Positions 1 to 6,573 of a stretch of 8,108 bases of DNA are shown in pieces; the stretch's first letter is position 1, and the number at the start of each line of letters is the position of its first letter. The position numbers and the translations under genes are program-made. Where the stretch lies: NCBI GenBank assembly GCA_938007945.1, contig CALLME010000262.1:1-8108 (forward strand), in the 5' to 3' direction. The DNA comes from an uncultured Caulobacterales bacterium (GTDB taxonomy: Bacteria; Pseudomonadota; Alphaproteobacteria; Caulobacterales; Maricaulaceae). Under the pieces are notes generated by a model that saw only the letters and a list, made by a program, of their open reading frames with translations, had not been told where the DNA came from and did no database searches.

Positions 1-1316
1 GTTTCCATCAAGTCCTGCTCTGTCGTCTCAAGCTTTTGCGCGACAGTATAGCCTTGGATAAGTTCGGTCACCTCCGCGCCAATCATGTGCGCTCCGAGAA
101 GTTCTCCTGTCTTAGCGTCAAACACCGTTTTGACGAGGCCCTCAGGCTCACCAAGCGCGATGGCTTTACCGTTACCGATGAACGGGAAACGCCCGACTTT
201 AATATCATATCCCGCCTCTTTGGCCTGCGCCTCAGTATAGCCGACACTCGCCACTTGCGGGTGGCAATAGGTGCAGCCCGGAATGGCGTTGGCATCAAGC
301 GGATGCGGGTTGTGGCCCGCAATTTTTTCAATACAGATGATGCCTTCATGCGAGGCTTTGTGCGCGAGCCAAGGCGGCGTCGTGACATCGCCAATTGCGT
401 AAAGGCCCTTCACGCCCGTAAATGAAAACTCATCAACCGTGATATGTGTACGGTCGATTTTCACGCCAAGTTCTTCGAGGCCCATATTCTCGACATTTCC
501 GACAATGCCAATCGCAAGGATGACGCGGTCAAACTCATGCGTTTCGTCTTTACCATCTGTCGAGAGCACAGCTTTGACGGCACTCGCGCCTTTGGTAACA
601 GATTTAACTTGGGTCGAGGTTTTAATCGTCAGGCCGCGCTTTTCAAACGCCTTGCGCGCGAGGCCGGAGATTTCAGCATCTTCGGCGGGCAGGATACGGT
701 CTACCATTTCAACCACAGTCACGTCCGCGCCAAAGGCATCGTAAAAACTCGCAAATTCCATTCCGATAGCGCCAGAGCCAATCACCAGTAGCTTTTTCGG
801 CATAGCGTCAGGCGTCATGGCTTCGCGGGCCGTCCAGATGACCTTCCCATCAGGCTCTAGCCCCGCCGCAGGAATGGTGCGCGCCCGCGCGCCTGTCGCC
901 ATGATGACGTGTTTGGCGGTATATTGTTTGCCGTCCACATTCACAACGGGCGCGTCCTTGCCCTTAGTCAGGCTCGCAAATCCCGCAATCACAGTGACTT
1001 TATTCTTCTTCATCAGAAACTTTACGCCCGCCGATAACTGCCCGGCAATCCCGCGAGAGCGCTTCACAATGGCCGGCAGATCAAAGCCCGCCGTCGCGGT
1101 CAGGCCGTAATCCTTGGCGTGTTGCATATTGTGGTAAACCTCGGCTGAGCGCAGCATCGCTTTGGTCGGGATACAGCCCCAATTGAGGCAGACGCCGCCT
1201 AAGTCCTCGGCCTCGACAACCGCCACTTTCATACCCAGATGAGAGGCACGAATAGCGGTGACGTAGCCCCCTGGGCCAGAGCCAACAATGATAACGTCAA
1301 ATGAAGTCTCAGCCAT
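1..1316 (-). CDS. lpd: Dihydrolipoamide dehydrogenase (E3 of the PDH complex), C-terminus cut by the window edge
   Basis: FAD flavoprotein that reoxidises the dihydrolipoyl arm of E2 and passes electrons to NAD+; cytoplasmic. Translated from the minus strand, the protein begins MAETSFDVIIVGSGPGGYVT. The FAD-binding GSGPGG is at residues 12-17, and the redox-active disulfide motif is GVCLNWGCIPTK, with cysteines at 43 and 48. A second nucleotide-binding motif for NAD, GSGAIG, is at 180-185, and the late FAD-contact motif AIGD ends at Asp310. All are in the order expected of class I disulfide reductases. 438 complete codons are visible, against about 465 for the family, so the missing end should hold the catalytic His-Glu (HPT.SE) motif. 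ATG at 1316 has a GGAAG ribosome site at 1323-1327, six bases upstream. It lies last in a pyruvate dehydrogenase cluster, so it is the PDH-dedicated E3 rather than a general one, although E3 can be shared with the 2-oxoglutarate complex. Confidence 0.96.
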   Translation of the reverse strand, partial: MAETSFDVIIVGSGPGGYVTAIRASHLGMKVAVVEAEDLGGVCLNWGCIPTKAMLRSAEVYHNMQHAKDYGLTATAGFDLPAIVKRSRGIAGQLSAGVKFLMKKNKVTVIAGFASLTKGKDAPVVNVDGKQYTAKHVIMATGARARTIPAAGLEPDGKVIWTAREAMTPDAMPKKLLVIGSGAIGMEFASFYDAFGADVTVVEMVDRILPAEDAEISGLARKAFEKRGLTIKTSTQVKSVTKGASAVKAVLSTDGKDETHEFDRVILAIGIVGNVENMGLEELGVKIDRTHITVDEFSFTGVKGLYAIGDVTTPPWLAHKASHEGIICIEKIAGHNPHPLDANAIPGCTYCHPQVASVGYTEAQAKEAGYDIKVGRFPFIGNGKAIALGEPEGLVKTVFDAKTGELLGAHMIGAEVTELIQGYTVAQKLETTEQDLME

Positions 1317-1336
1317 AACAGTCTTCCGTCAATTAG

Positions 1337-1363
1337 TTCATATGTGAAACAAGTTTATTCACA
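1337..1363. promoter_or_regulatory. Overlapping palindromes upstream of lpd (candidate operator)
   Basis: The 103-base gap before lpd holds two overlapping dyads. TTCATATGTGAA at 1337-1348 is palindromic in five of six pairs. TGTGAA at 1343-1348 and TTCACA at 1358-1363 form a perfect 6-base inverted repeat with a 9-base spacer. The spacing does not fit a Crp/Fnr site, which has five-base half-sites six apart. The first dyad matches nine of twelve positions of the core of the palindrome before pdhA (8085-8096), giving TTYAYATGTRAA. A shared transcription factor is an inference; no promoter hexamers are clear. Confidence 0.35.
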
Positions 1364-1419
1364 CAGAAACTAACCTGAAACGACAGTAATTATAAGAGTA
1401 AAAACGCGCCTTTTTGGTG

Positions 1420-2598
1420 TTATTGCCCCGCACCAGAATGAGGCGCGCCATTATGGTGATGATCACCATGACCAGATTTAGTCTGCCAAGCTTCAGGCAA
1501 GCGTTGGGGCGCAACCAAAGCCTCAATGACTTGCAAGCGCATGAAATCACGGAGTTCAGGCTCGTTGACCTCGCTGATAACTTTGAACGCTTTCGTCGGC
1601 TTACCACTTTGTGCGTAGGCCACAGCGATACGGCTTTTGGCGGTATAGGACAGTTCGTCCTGCTCAATCATGTCATGGGCAAGACGCGCGCTGTCGAAAC
1701 GCCCCTCTGAGAGAGCATATTCTGTTATTTCGAAATAGGCTTGGTCACGAAGCTCAGACTTGTTGATTTCAGCCGCTTCGCTCATCACTGTCGACAGAAG
1801 CGGCGTGCTGTCATTCGCCATAGTGGTGATGTCACCCTCAGACCTGACGTAATTTCTAGGCTTTTCGGATTTGCTGGTTTCATTCTGACCCATTTTACGG
1901 TCAGCACTTTTGTCATCATCAGCGACCATCGCGTCGTGCATATCAGATGTGCGTTGCGCCTCTTCCATCTGTGCATTATCCTCGGGATCTGCCGATCCAA
2001 CTTCGACCAGCTTCCCGTTTTCTATACGGAAAATGCGCGGGTCTGTGACGGAGGCGCTCTCCTTCACGGTCGGCATAGATTCAGGTTCAATATCGTTTAT
2101 CGCGGCTTCTTCATTCACCGTGTAGCTATTGGTCGCGCTATCTGCGCCGCCCTGTTTTGACGCGGCAAGTTCAGGGTCTTGATTTAGCTCTACACGGATA
2201 TCTTTATCCTCGTCATTCGCGTCATCGCCCTGATTCTTCTTCAGATATTGATCAAGCCAACGCGTTTGTTTCTTAGGGGCGTCCTTAGCCTCAGTCTCGA
2301 TACCGTCCATTTCGTCCGCGTCTGCAACTGATTTACTATCAGCCTTTTTGGCGCTGTCATCGGGCAATTCGCCTTCCAAGTCTTGGCGGCCATCATCCAT
2401 GTCAGCTTTACGAATGGTCGGCAATTTGGGGGAGATAGATTTACGCGCGGAGGTCTCCGCGCTCGACTTCTCTGAATTTTCAGCGAAATGAGGGTGACTC
2501 TCGCTCGCCTCGGACCCTTGCGGCGCGGTACCGTAATAGACGATTGCCCCTGCCGCACCCGCTGAAATAAGTCCTAAAATCAGTGTTTTACCTAACAT
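1420..2598 (-). CDS. Hypothetical membrane-anchored acidic protein with a TPR-like C-terminal region
   Basis: Family not recognised. The 392-residue protein starts MLGKTLILGLISAGAAGAIV, one hydrophobic segment (about residues 5-22) with a basic residue before it. This reads as a signal anchor, with the rest probably periplasmic. Residues 24-280 are low-complexity and rich in Asp, Glu, Ser and Lys, probably disordered. Within them are a short WLDQYLKK segment (114-121) and FRIENGKLVEVGS (190-202). Residues 285-375 look like two or three helical hairpins of TPR type (for example ALSEGRFDSARLAHDMI and AYAQSGKPTKAFKVI). The tail 376-392 is His/Gly-rich. I chose ATG 2598 over GTG 2616 because AGAGG lies at 2606-2610, seven bases upstream, while the GTG has no ribosome site. 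It sits between E2 and E3 genes, 142 bases after pdhC. A role in the complex is not implied by the sequence: PDH is cytoplasmic and this protein looks exported or membrane-bound. Confidence 0.8.
   Translation of the reverse strand: MLGKTLILGLISAGAAGAIVYYGTAPQGSEASESHPHFAENSEKSSAETSARKSISPKLPTIRKADMDDGRQDLEGELPDDSAKKADSKSVADADEMDGIETEAKDAPKKQTRWLDQYLKKNQGDDANDEDKDIRVELNQDPELAASKQGGADSATNSYTVNEEAAINDIEPESMPTVKESASVTDPRIFRIENGKLVEVGSADPEDNAQMEEAQRTSDMHDAMVADDDKSADRKMGQNETSKSEKPRNYVRSEGDITTMANDSTPLLSTVMSEAAEINKSELRDQAYFEITEYALSEGRFDSARLAHDMIEQDELSYTAKSRIAVAYAQSGKPTKAFKVISEVNEPELRDFMRLQVIEALVAPQRLPEAWQTKSGHGDHHHNGAPHSGAGQ
1453..1469. repeat. Perfect 17-base palindrome in the His-codon tail of the acidic-protein gene
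   Basis: ATGGTGAT at 1453-1460 and ATCACCAT at 1462-1469 are perfect inverted repeats around one base. They fall in the codons for the HGDHHH stretch, about 30 bases before the stop. In RNA this gives a seven-pair stem with a three-base loop. Runs of His codons (CAT/CAC) next to GGT/GAT codons can make such a palindrome by chance. Confidence 0.4.
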
Positions 2599-2740
2599 AG
2601 CCCTGCCTCTTTTCACCCAAAGGAAAATCTTAAGGTTTTATTAAGCCTAAATTAAAGCAAAATTGGGGCAAGAGCTATCTCGTAGCGCAGTAGTTTTTTC
2701 GCCTCACAGGGGAGTTTGGGGGGTGACTGAAATTCAAAGC

Positions 2741-4120
2741 CTACAACATCATCGTAATAGGTTGCTGCACATAGCGTTTGAAGTGCTGTAGCCATTCCGC
2801 GCCGAGCGCACCATCAACCACGCGGTGATCGCATGTCAGCGTCACCGTCATAACTGTCGCGACTGCAATGGCGCCGTCTTTGACGACGGCACGCGGCTCG
2901 CCTGCGCCAACTGACAAAATCATGCCATGCGGTTCATTAATGATAGAGCCAAACTCGCGAATACCCATCATGCCGAGGTTGGAAATACTGAACGTCCCGC
3001 CTTGGTATTCTTGCGGTTTGAGCTTCAACGTGCGGGCACGTCCCGCAAGGTCTTTCATTTCAACAGAAATTGTCGACAGGCCTTTGTTATCAGCGGCGCG
3101 CACAATCGGCGTAATCAGACCGCCGTCAATCGCGACCGCGACGGCCACGTCTGCATTGTGGTGATAAGCAATCCCGTCAGGCGTGAAGCTCGCATTGGCT
3201 TTGGGCACATGTTTAAGCGCTAAGGCTGAGGCGCGGATCAGCATATCGTTGACTGAAATTTTCACGCCTTCAGGCGCTTGCGCGTTGAGCTCTTTGCGCA
3301 TCTTCAGCAGCGCGTCGATTTCGCAATCTACCGTGAGCGGGAAATCAGGCACATTTACATTGGACTCGCTGAGGCGTTTCGCAATCGTGCGGCGCATACC
3401 GTTAAGCGGCTCAAGATCATAGGTTCCTGCAACAATACCGCGTTTAGTGAGGTAGTCCGCCCCACCGCCAAGTGGCATTCCCACTTCTTGGCCGACTTCT
3501 TGAGTTTCAGGCGCAGCAGCGGCTTGCGGTGCAGCTGTTTGCGCTTGCGGCGCGGCTTTCGGTGCAGGCTTACTACCGCCCGCTTTCGCCGCTTCAACAT
3601 CGGCTTTGATAATACGGCCACCCGGGCCAGAGCCTGTGATGGAGCCGAGGTCTAGCCCCGCGTCCTTCGCAATGCGTTTCGCGAGGGGGGAGGCTTTTAT
3701 GCGGTCGCCACTTTGTGTCTTACCGTGACCCACGTCCTTCGAGACAACCTCATCCTGAGGAGTCGCCGCAGGCGGCGTCTCGAAGGACGAGGTTTCCTCA
3801 GGATGAGGGTCACTCTTTTTCGACTCGGGTGTTTTAGCGGCCCCACCCCCAAAACCCTCAAGGTCGCTTTCGTCCTCGCCGTCCTCAAGCAATATCGCAA
3901 TCGGCGCGTTGACTTTCACGCCCTCAGAGCCGCCCGCGACGAGCAGCTTGGCAATCTTGCCTTCCTCGACGGCTTCGACTTCCATCGTGGCTTTGTCAGT
4001 CTCAATCTCGGCTAGAACGTCACCAGAATTGACGGTGTCGCCTTCGGCCACGAGCCATTTAGACAGCGTACCTTCTTCCATAGTAGGCGAAAGCGCAGGC
4101 ATTAGGATTTCAATGGGCAT
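2741..4120 (-). CDS. pdhC: Dihydrolipoamide acetyltransferase (E2 of the PDH complex)
   Basis: Core enzyme of the complex; transfers acetyl from lipoyl-lysine to CoA. 459 residues, cytoplasmic. A single lipoyl domain (about 1-80) begins [20 protein letters not shown], with lipoylated Lys43 in ETDKATME. A linker (about 82-140) follows, then the E1/E3-binding domain around IKASPLAKRIAKDAGLDLG (from 141). An Ala/Pro/Gln linker leads to the catalytic domain, which ends with HRVVDG holding His432 and Asp436. Upstream extension to 4198 is possible in frame, but it would translate half of a repeat element and precede the conserved lipoyl N-terminus, so ATG 4120 is the start. The ribosome site is weak (GGATAAAG). 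The oddity is an 89-base nested palindrome in the first linker (3725-3813). It follows a 202-base leader, so it may have its own promoter. Confidence 0.96.
   Translation of the reverse strand: MPIEILMPALSPTMEEGTLSKWLVAEGDTVNSGDVLAEIETDKATMEVEAVEEGKIAKLLVAGGSEGVKVNAPIAILLEDGEDESDLEGFGGGAAKTPESKKSDPHPEETSSFETPPAATPQDEVVSKDVGHGKTQSGDRIKASPLAKRIAKDAGLDLGSITGSGPGGRIIKADVEAAKAGGSKPAPKAAPQAQTAAPQAAAAPETQEVGQEVGMPLGGGADYLTKRGIVAGTYDLEPLNGMRRTIAKRLSESNVNVPDFPLTVDCEIDALLKMRKELNAQAPEGVKISVNDMLIRASALALKHVPKANASFTPDGIAYHHNADVAVAVAIDGGLITPIVRAADNKGLSTISVEMKDLAGRARTLKLKPQEYQGGTFSISNLGMMGIREFGSIINEPHGMILSVGAGEPRAVVKDGAIAVATVMTVTLTCDHRVVDGALGAEWLQHFKRYVQQPITMML
3725..3813. repeat. In-frame nested palindromic repeat inside the pdhC linker
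   Basis: Outer arms GTGACCC (3725-3731) and GGGTCAC (3807-3813) are perfect inverted repeats. Inside are two 13-base inverted pairs: CGTCCTTCGAGAC at 3733-3745 with its complement at 3777-3789, and CCTCATCCTGAGG at 3748-3760 with its complement at 3796-3808. They occur in the order A, B, A', B'. CGCCGC/GCGGCG (3764-3769 and 3772-3777) forms the central hairpin. The modules resemble a palindromic repeat that I recall as widespread in alphaproteobacterial genomes (CCTCATCCTGAGG ... GTCTCGAAGGA). The layout looks like one unit (3748-3792) nested inside the split arms of an opposite-facing unit. It is translated without stops as roughly 30 residues (DPHPEETSSFETPPAATPQD and on to about GH), between the lipoyl and subunit-binding domains. 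Confidence 0.85.
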
Positions 4121-4136
4121 AGTCTTTATCCATTTT

Positions 4137-4167
4137 TTGTCCGCACATAATGTGCAAATTGTCCGCA
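4137..4167. promoter_or_regulatory. Direct repeat plus palindrome before pdhC (candidate operator)
   Basis: TTGTCCGCA occurs at 4137-4145 and again at 4159-4167, exactly 22 bases apart (two helical turns). Between and overlapping them is GCACAT-A-ATGTGC at 4143-4155, a perfect 13-base palindrome. The group lies 17-47 bases upstream of the pdhC start. This is the right place for a regulator-binding site or a leader hairpin. No matching known operator is recognised and no clear promoter hexamers accompany it. Confidence 0.35.
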
Positions 4168-4194
4168 GTGCGCGGGTTATCTTTTTATATCCGC

Positions 4195-4269
4195 TCATAC
4201 CGACGAAAGTCGGTATCCAGTGTTTTATTCAGTCTATTCCACTCTGGACCCCGATTTTCATCGGGGTGA
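4195..4269. repeat. REPIN-like pair of inverted 26-base hairpin repeats
   Basis: Two 26-base units face each other: 4195-4220 (TCATACCGACGAAAGTCGGT and six more bases) and, on the opposite strand, 4244-4269. Each folds as an eight-pair stem with a GAAA loop, flanked by TCA and CCAG. The units match at 20 of 26 positions, and the six differences are three compensated pairs: T-A to C-G, A-T to C-G, and C-G to T-A. A 23-base AT-rich spacer separates them. This is the architecture of REP doublets (REPINs), which are usually mobilised in trans by a RAYT transposase encoded elsewhere. The element lies between the orphan ORF and pdhC and would be transcribed with the operon. Confidence 0.85.
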
Positions 4270-4322
4270 GCGGGAGGTTGGTTATTGGCAGTTGCAGCCA
4301 TCCAAATTTCAAAATGCATGTA

Positions 4323-4712
4323 TTAAATTCCTGAAATATGATTGGATTTAGCAATTGCTAAAGCGATACTCTCAAGGTTGATATTAAAAGCTGATAGGTC
4401 AATCTGTTCGCCTTCGTCAGTAACAATGAATGTGTATCCCAGCGCAATCATAGATGTGTGCGCTTTTGATATAAAGGCAATAGCCTCCGCATCACTGCTG
4501 GATAAAACCGTACCCTCACTCATAGTCATAACTCTTCGAGACCCAAGATCACAAAAGTACTCTATCTGTTGGGAAGAAGAGTCGGATATTATATAAGATA
4601 GTCTTTGCTCGCTGATAAATCCTAGAGGCCCAAGTTTATTCGATGAAGATTGCTTTATAGATATTCGCAAATCTGAATGCGGAAAGTCAGAATTATAAAA
4701 TAATTCTTCCAT
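4323..4712 (-). CDS. Hypothetical 129-residue protein, AT-rich orphan ORF in the pdh operon
   Basis: Family not recognised. The protein starts [20 protein letters not shown], is Ser/Ile-rich, and has no signal peptide, membrane helix or catalytic motif that I can name; it looks soluble and mixed alpha/beta. Its ATG (4712) shares one base with the pdhB stop (TGATG). A GTG three bases earlier (4715) would add one residue and give a GTGA overlap. No clear ribosome site is visible, so expression would depend on translational coupling. I count 148 G or C in 390 bases (38 percent), far below the neighbouring pdh genes (58-60 percent in lines counted). This suggests a recent arrival or a gene under different selection. 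The uninterrupted 129-codon frame and the tight junction argue that it is a real gene, but evidence beyond that is lacking. Confidence 0.6.
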   Translation of the reverse strand: MEELFYNSDFPHSDLRISIKQSSSNKLGPLGFISEQRLSYIISDSSSQQIEYFCDLGSRRVMTMSEGTVLSSSDAEAIAFISKAHTSMIALGYTFIVTDEGEQIDLSAFNINLESIALAIAKSNHISGI

Positions 4713-6157
4713 CACTTATAACAAACAGCTTTCGCCGCTTTCACAATATCCTCTGCGCCTGGCAGGCTGAGCGCTTCTAGGTTCGCGGCATATGGCAATG
4801 GCACATCTTCTTGGAACACGCGGGCCGGTGGGGCGTCGAGATAGTCGAAGGCTTCGTCGACGACGCGAGCGGCAACTTCTGCGCCTATGCCGCTTTGACC
4901 CCAGCCCTCTTCGGCGCAGACTAAGCGGTTCGTTTTCTTCACGCTCTCAATGACTGTGTCCGTGTCGAGCGGGCGGAGCGTGCGCAGGTCGACGACTTCG
5001 GCGTCAATGCCCTCTGCCGCGAGCGTTTCTGCAGCTTCCAGCGCATAACCCACCATGCGGCTATGCGCGACAATGGTCACATCCGCGCCTTCGCGGCGGA
5101 CTTTCGCTTTGCCAATCGGGATAAGGAAGTCATCCATATCGGGGACTTCGAATGTTGTGCCGTAAAGCAGTTCATGCTCGAGGAAGACAATCGGGTTCGG
5201 GTCACGAATAGCGGATTTTAGAAGGCCCTTGGCATCCGCCGCGTCATAAGGCGCAACAACTTTCAGGCCCGGCACATTGGCGTACCAGCTGGAATAATCG
5301 TGGCTGTGCTGCGCGCCCACGCGAGAGGCAGCACCGTTCGGGCCGCGGAACACAATCGGGCAGCGCATCTGACCGCCAGACATATAAAGCGTTTTCGCGG
5401 CAGAGTTTATGATGTGGTCAATCGCCTGCATACCAAAATTCCATGTCATGAATTCCACAATCGGCTTGAGTCCGCCCATAGCCGCACCGCAGCCAATACC
5501 TGCAAAGCCGTATTCGGTGATCGGTGTATCCACCACGCGGCGGCTGCCAAATTCTTGGAGCAGTTCACGCGTCACTTTATAGGCGCCTTGATATTCGGCG
5601 ACTTCTTCGCCCATGACAAAGACTGTCTCGTCGCGGCGCATTTCTTCGGCCATAGCGTCACGCAATGCGTCGCGCACCGTTGTTTCCACCATTTTGATAT
5701 TTGTCGGAATGTCAGGGTCATTGGCGACTTTCACAGCCGCTGGACGATGTGTTTTGTCACGATTTGCGTCGCCGTTTTCAGGATGAACCGCGCCCGTTGT
5801 GCCAGGCTTATCATCACCTTTGTCATTGCTGACATCCATCGCGCCGCCGACAGGGGCCGAGTTCTCAGAGGGGGCCGAGGCCCCAGATTTATCAGAGAGG
5901 TCGTCCGCGCCCTCGCCGTCCTCAAGCAATTGCAAAATAACCGCGCCGACTTTCACACCGTCCGTGCCTGCGGGCACAACGATTTTGCCGACAACACCTT
6001 CGTCAATGCTCTCGACTTCCATAGTCGCCTTGTCCGTTTCAATCTCGGCGAGGATATCGCCAGAGTTAACCGTATCGCCTTCCTTGACGAGCCATTTTGA
6101 CAGCGTGCCTTCCTCCATTGTGGGGGAAAGCGCAGGCATTTGAATATCGATAGCCAT
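4712..6157 (-). CDS. pdhB: Pyruvate dehydrogenase E1 beta subunit with N-terminal lipoyl domain
   Basis: Forms the thiamine-diphosphate-dependent E1 heterotetramer with PdhA and decarboxylates pyruvate, acetylating lipoamide. 481 residues. Residues 1-80 are a lipoyl domain ([20 protein letters not shown]; Lys43 in ETDKATME), nearly the same as that of PdhC. A flexible Asp/Gly/Ala/Pro linker runs from about 83 to 150. The transketolase-type E1 beta region begins near VETTVRDAL (157-165). It shows [12 protein letters not shown] (183 on), [21 protein letters not shown] and [20 protein letters not shown], as expected of the family. A lipoyl-bearing E1 beta is known in alphaproteobacteria. ATG 6157 starts at the conserved lipoyl N-terminus; upstream in-frame sequence belongs to the MAPEG gene. 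It overlaps the MAPEG stop by one base (TAATG), so translation is probably coupled. Confidence 0.96.
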   Translation of the reverse strand: MAIDIQMPALSPTMEEGTLSKWLVKEGDTVNSGDILAEIETDKATMEVESIDEGVVGKIVVPAGTDGVKVGAVILQLLEDGEGADDLSDKSGASAPSENSAPVGGAMDVSNDKGDDKPGTTGAVHPENGDANRDKTHRPAAVKVANDPDIPTNIKMVETTVRDALRDAMAEEMRRDETVFVMGEEVAEYQGAYKVTRELLQEFGSRRVVDTPITEYGFAGIGCGAAMGGLKPIVEFMTWNFGMQAIDHIINSAAKTLYMSGGQMRCPIVFRGPNGAASRVGAQHSHDYSSWYANVPGLKVVAPYDAADAKGLLKSAIRDPNPIVFLEHELLYGTTFEVPDMDDFLIPIGKAKVRREGADVTIVAHSRMVGYALEAAETLAAEGIDAEVVDLRTLRPLDTDTVIESVKKTNRLVCAEEGWGQSGIGAEVAARVVDEAFDYLDAPPARVFQEDVPLPYAANLEALSLPGAEDIVKAAKAVCYK

Positions 6158-6573
6158 TATGAACCTATTTGAGAGAAAGGAATAATTTGAAGAAATATCA
6201 GGACAAGCCCGACGATAGACGCTGCCCATACGAGCGTGCGCAACCAAGGGACGCCGAACCAGTAGCACGGCGCAAACACAAGACGTGACCAGAAGAAAAT
6301 TGCAGCGCCGAGCGCCGTCATCGAATTAAAGGCGTTGAGATAAGCGGCCGCAAGGATGAGCGGAACGAACATCATCATGCCTTCGATCATATTGGCCTGA
6401 GCGCGTTTAGCGCGACCATGGAACGCAGAATATCCCTCTTGGGGGAGTCCGTCACGCGGCCCAACCAAGTCAGAAACAGAGCGACCCGAAAATATTGCGC
6501 CGAAAGACTGCGCAAAAATCATTACGAGGAATAGTGCCACTGAGGCAATAAGATAGCAGATTTCAATAGGCAT
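6157..6573 (-). CDS. MAPEG-family integral membrane protein
   Basis: A 138-residue protein with four predicted membrane helices: about residues 4-25, two in the middle, and one from about 112 to the end ([20 protein letters not shown]). The segment [20 protein letters not shown] after the first helix fits the conserved Arg-x3-Asn-x2-Glu signature of the MAPEG fold (membrane-associated eicosanoid/glutathione proteins), and the length also fits. Bacterial members are mostly uncharacterised; a glutathione transferase or peroxidase activity cannot be claimed. The ATG at 6573 shares a base with the upstream stop (GTGATG), and AAGGA lies nine bases or so upstream (6583-6587). It sits inside the pdh operon between DUF3291 and pdhB. 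Confidence 0.85.
   Translation of the reverse strand: MPIEICYLIASVALFLVMIFAQSFGAIFSGRSVSDLVGPRDGLPQEGYSAFHGRAKRAQANMIEGMMMFVPLILAAAYLNAFNSMTALGAAIFFWSRLVFAPCYWFGVPWLRTLVWAASIVGLVLIFLQIIPFSQIGS

Noticed and set aside
36..791. Plus-strand frames in the first 800 bases
   Set aside because: They lie opposite lpd, whose minus-strand translation shows every E3 motif.
1343..1363. Crp/Fnr site before lpd
   Set aside because: TGTGA and TCACA are present but 11 bases apart instead of six.
1400..1415. A5-CGCGCC-T5 run after the acidic-protein gene as an intrinsic terminator
   Set aside because: The only stem is five A-T pairs around a six-base loop; too weak to call, and lpd follows closely.
1741..2160. 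Plus-strand frame opposite the acidic-protein gene
   Set aside because: Complement of Asp/Glu/Ser-rich codons; no motif, no ribosome site, and the minus-strand frame is longer with a good start.
2617..2740. Terminator or promoter in the gap between pdhC and the acidic-protein gene
   Set aside because: The gap has C-rich and A/T-rich runs and a short CTTAA...TTAAG dyad, but no strong hairpin and no convincing promoter hexamer pair.
4121..4198. Extended pdhC start at 4198
   Set aside because: The extra 26 residues come from the leader and half of the repeat unit, and precede the conserved lipoyl N-terminus.
5300..6100. Long plus-strand frame of 266 codons opposite pdhB
   Set aside because: It is the antisense shadow of the E1 beta gene, His/Arg/Phe-rich, with no recognisable domain; codon bias of the real gene explains it.
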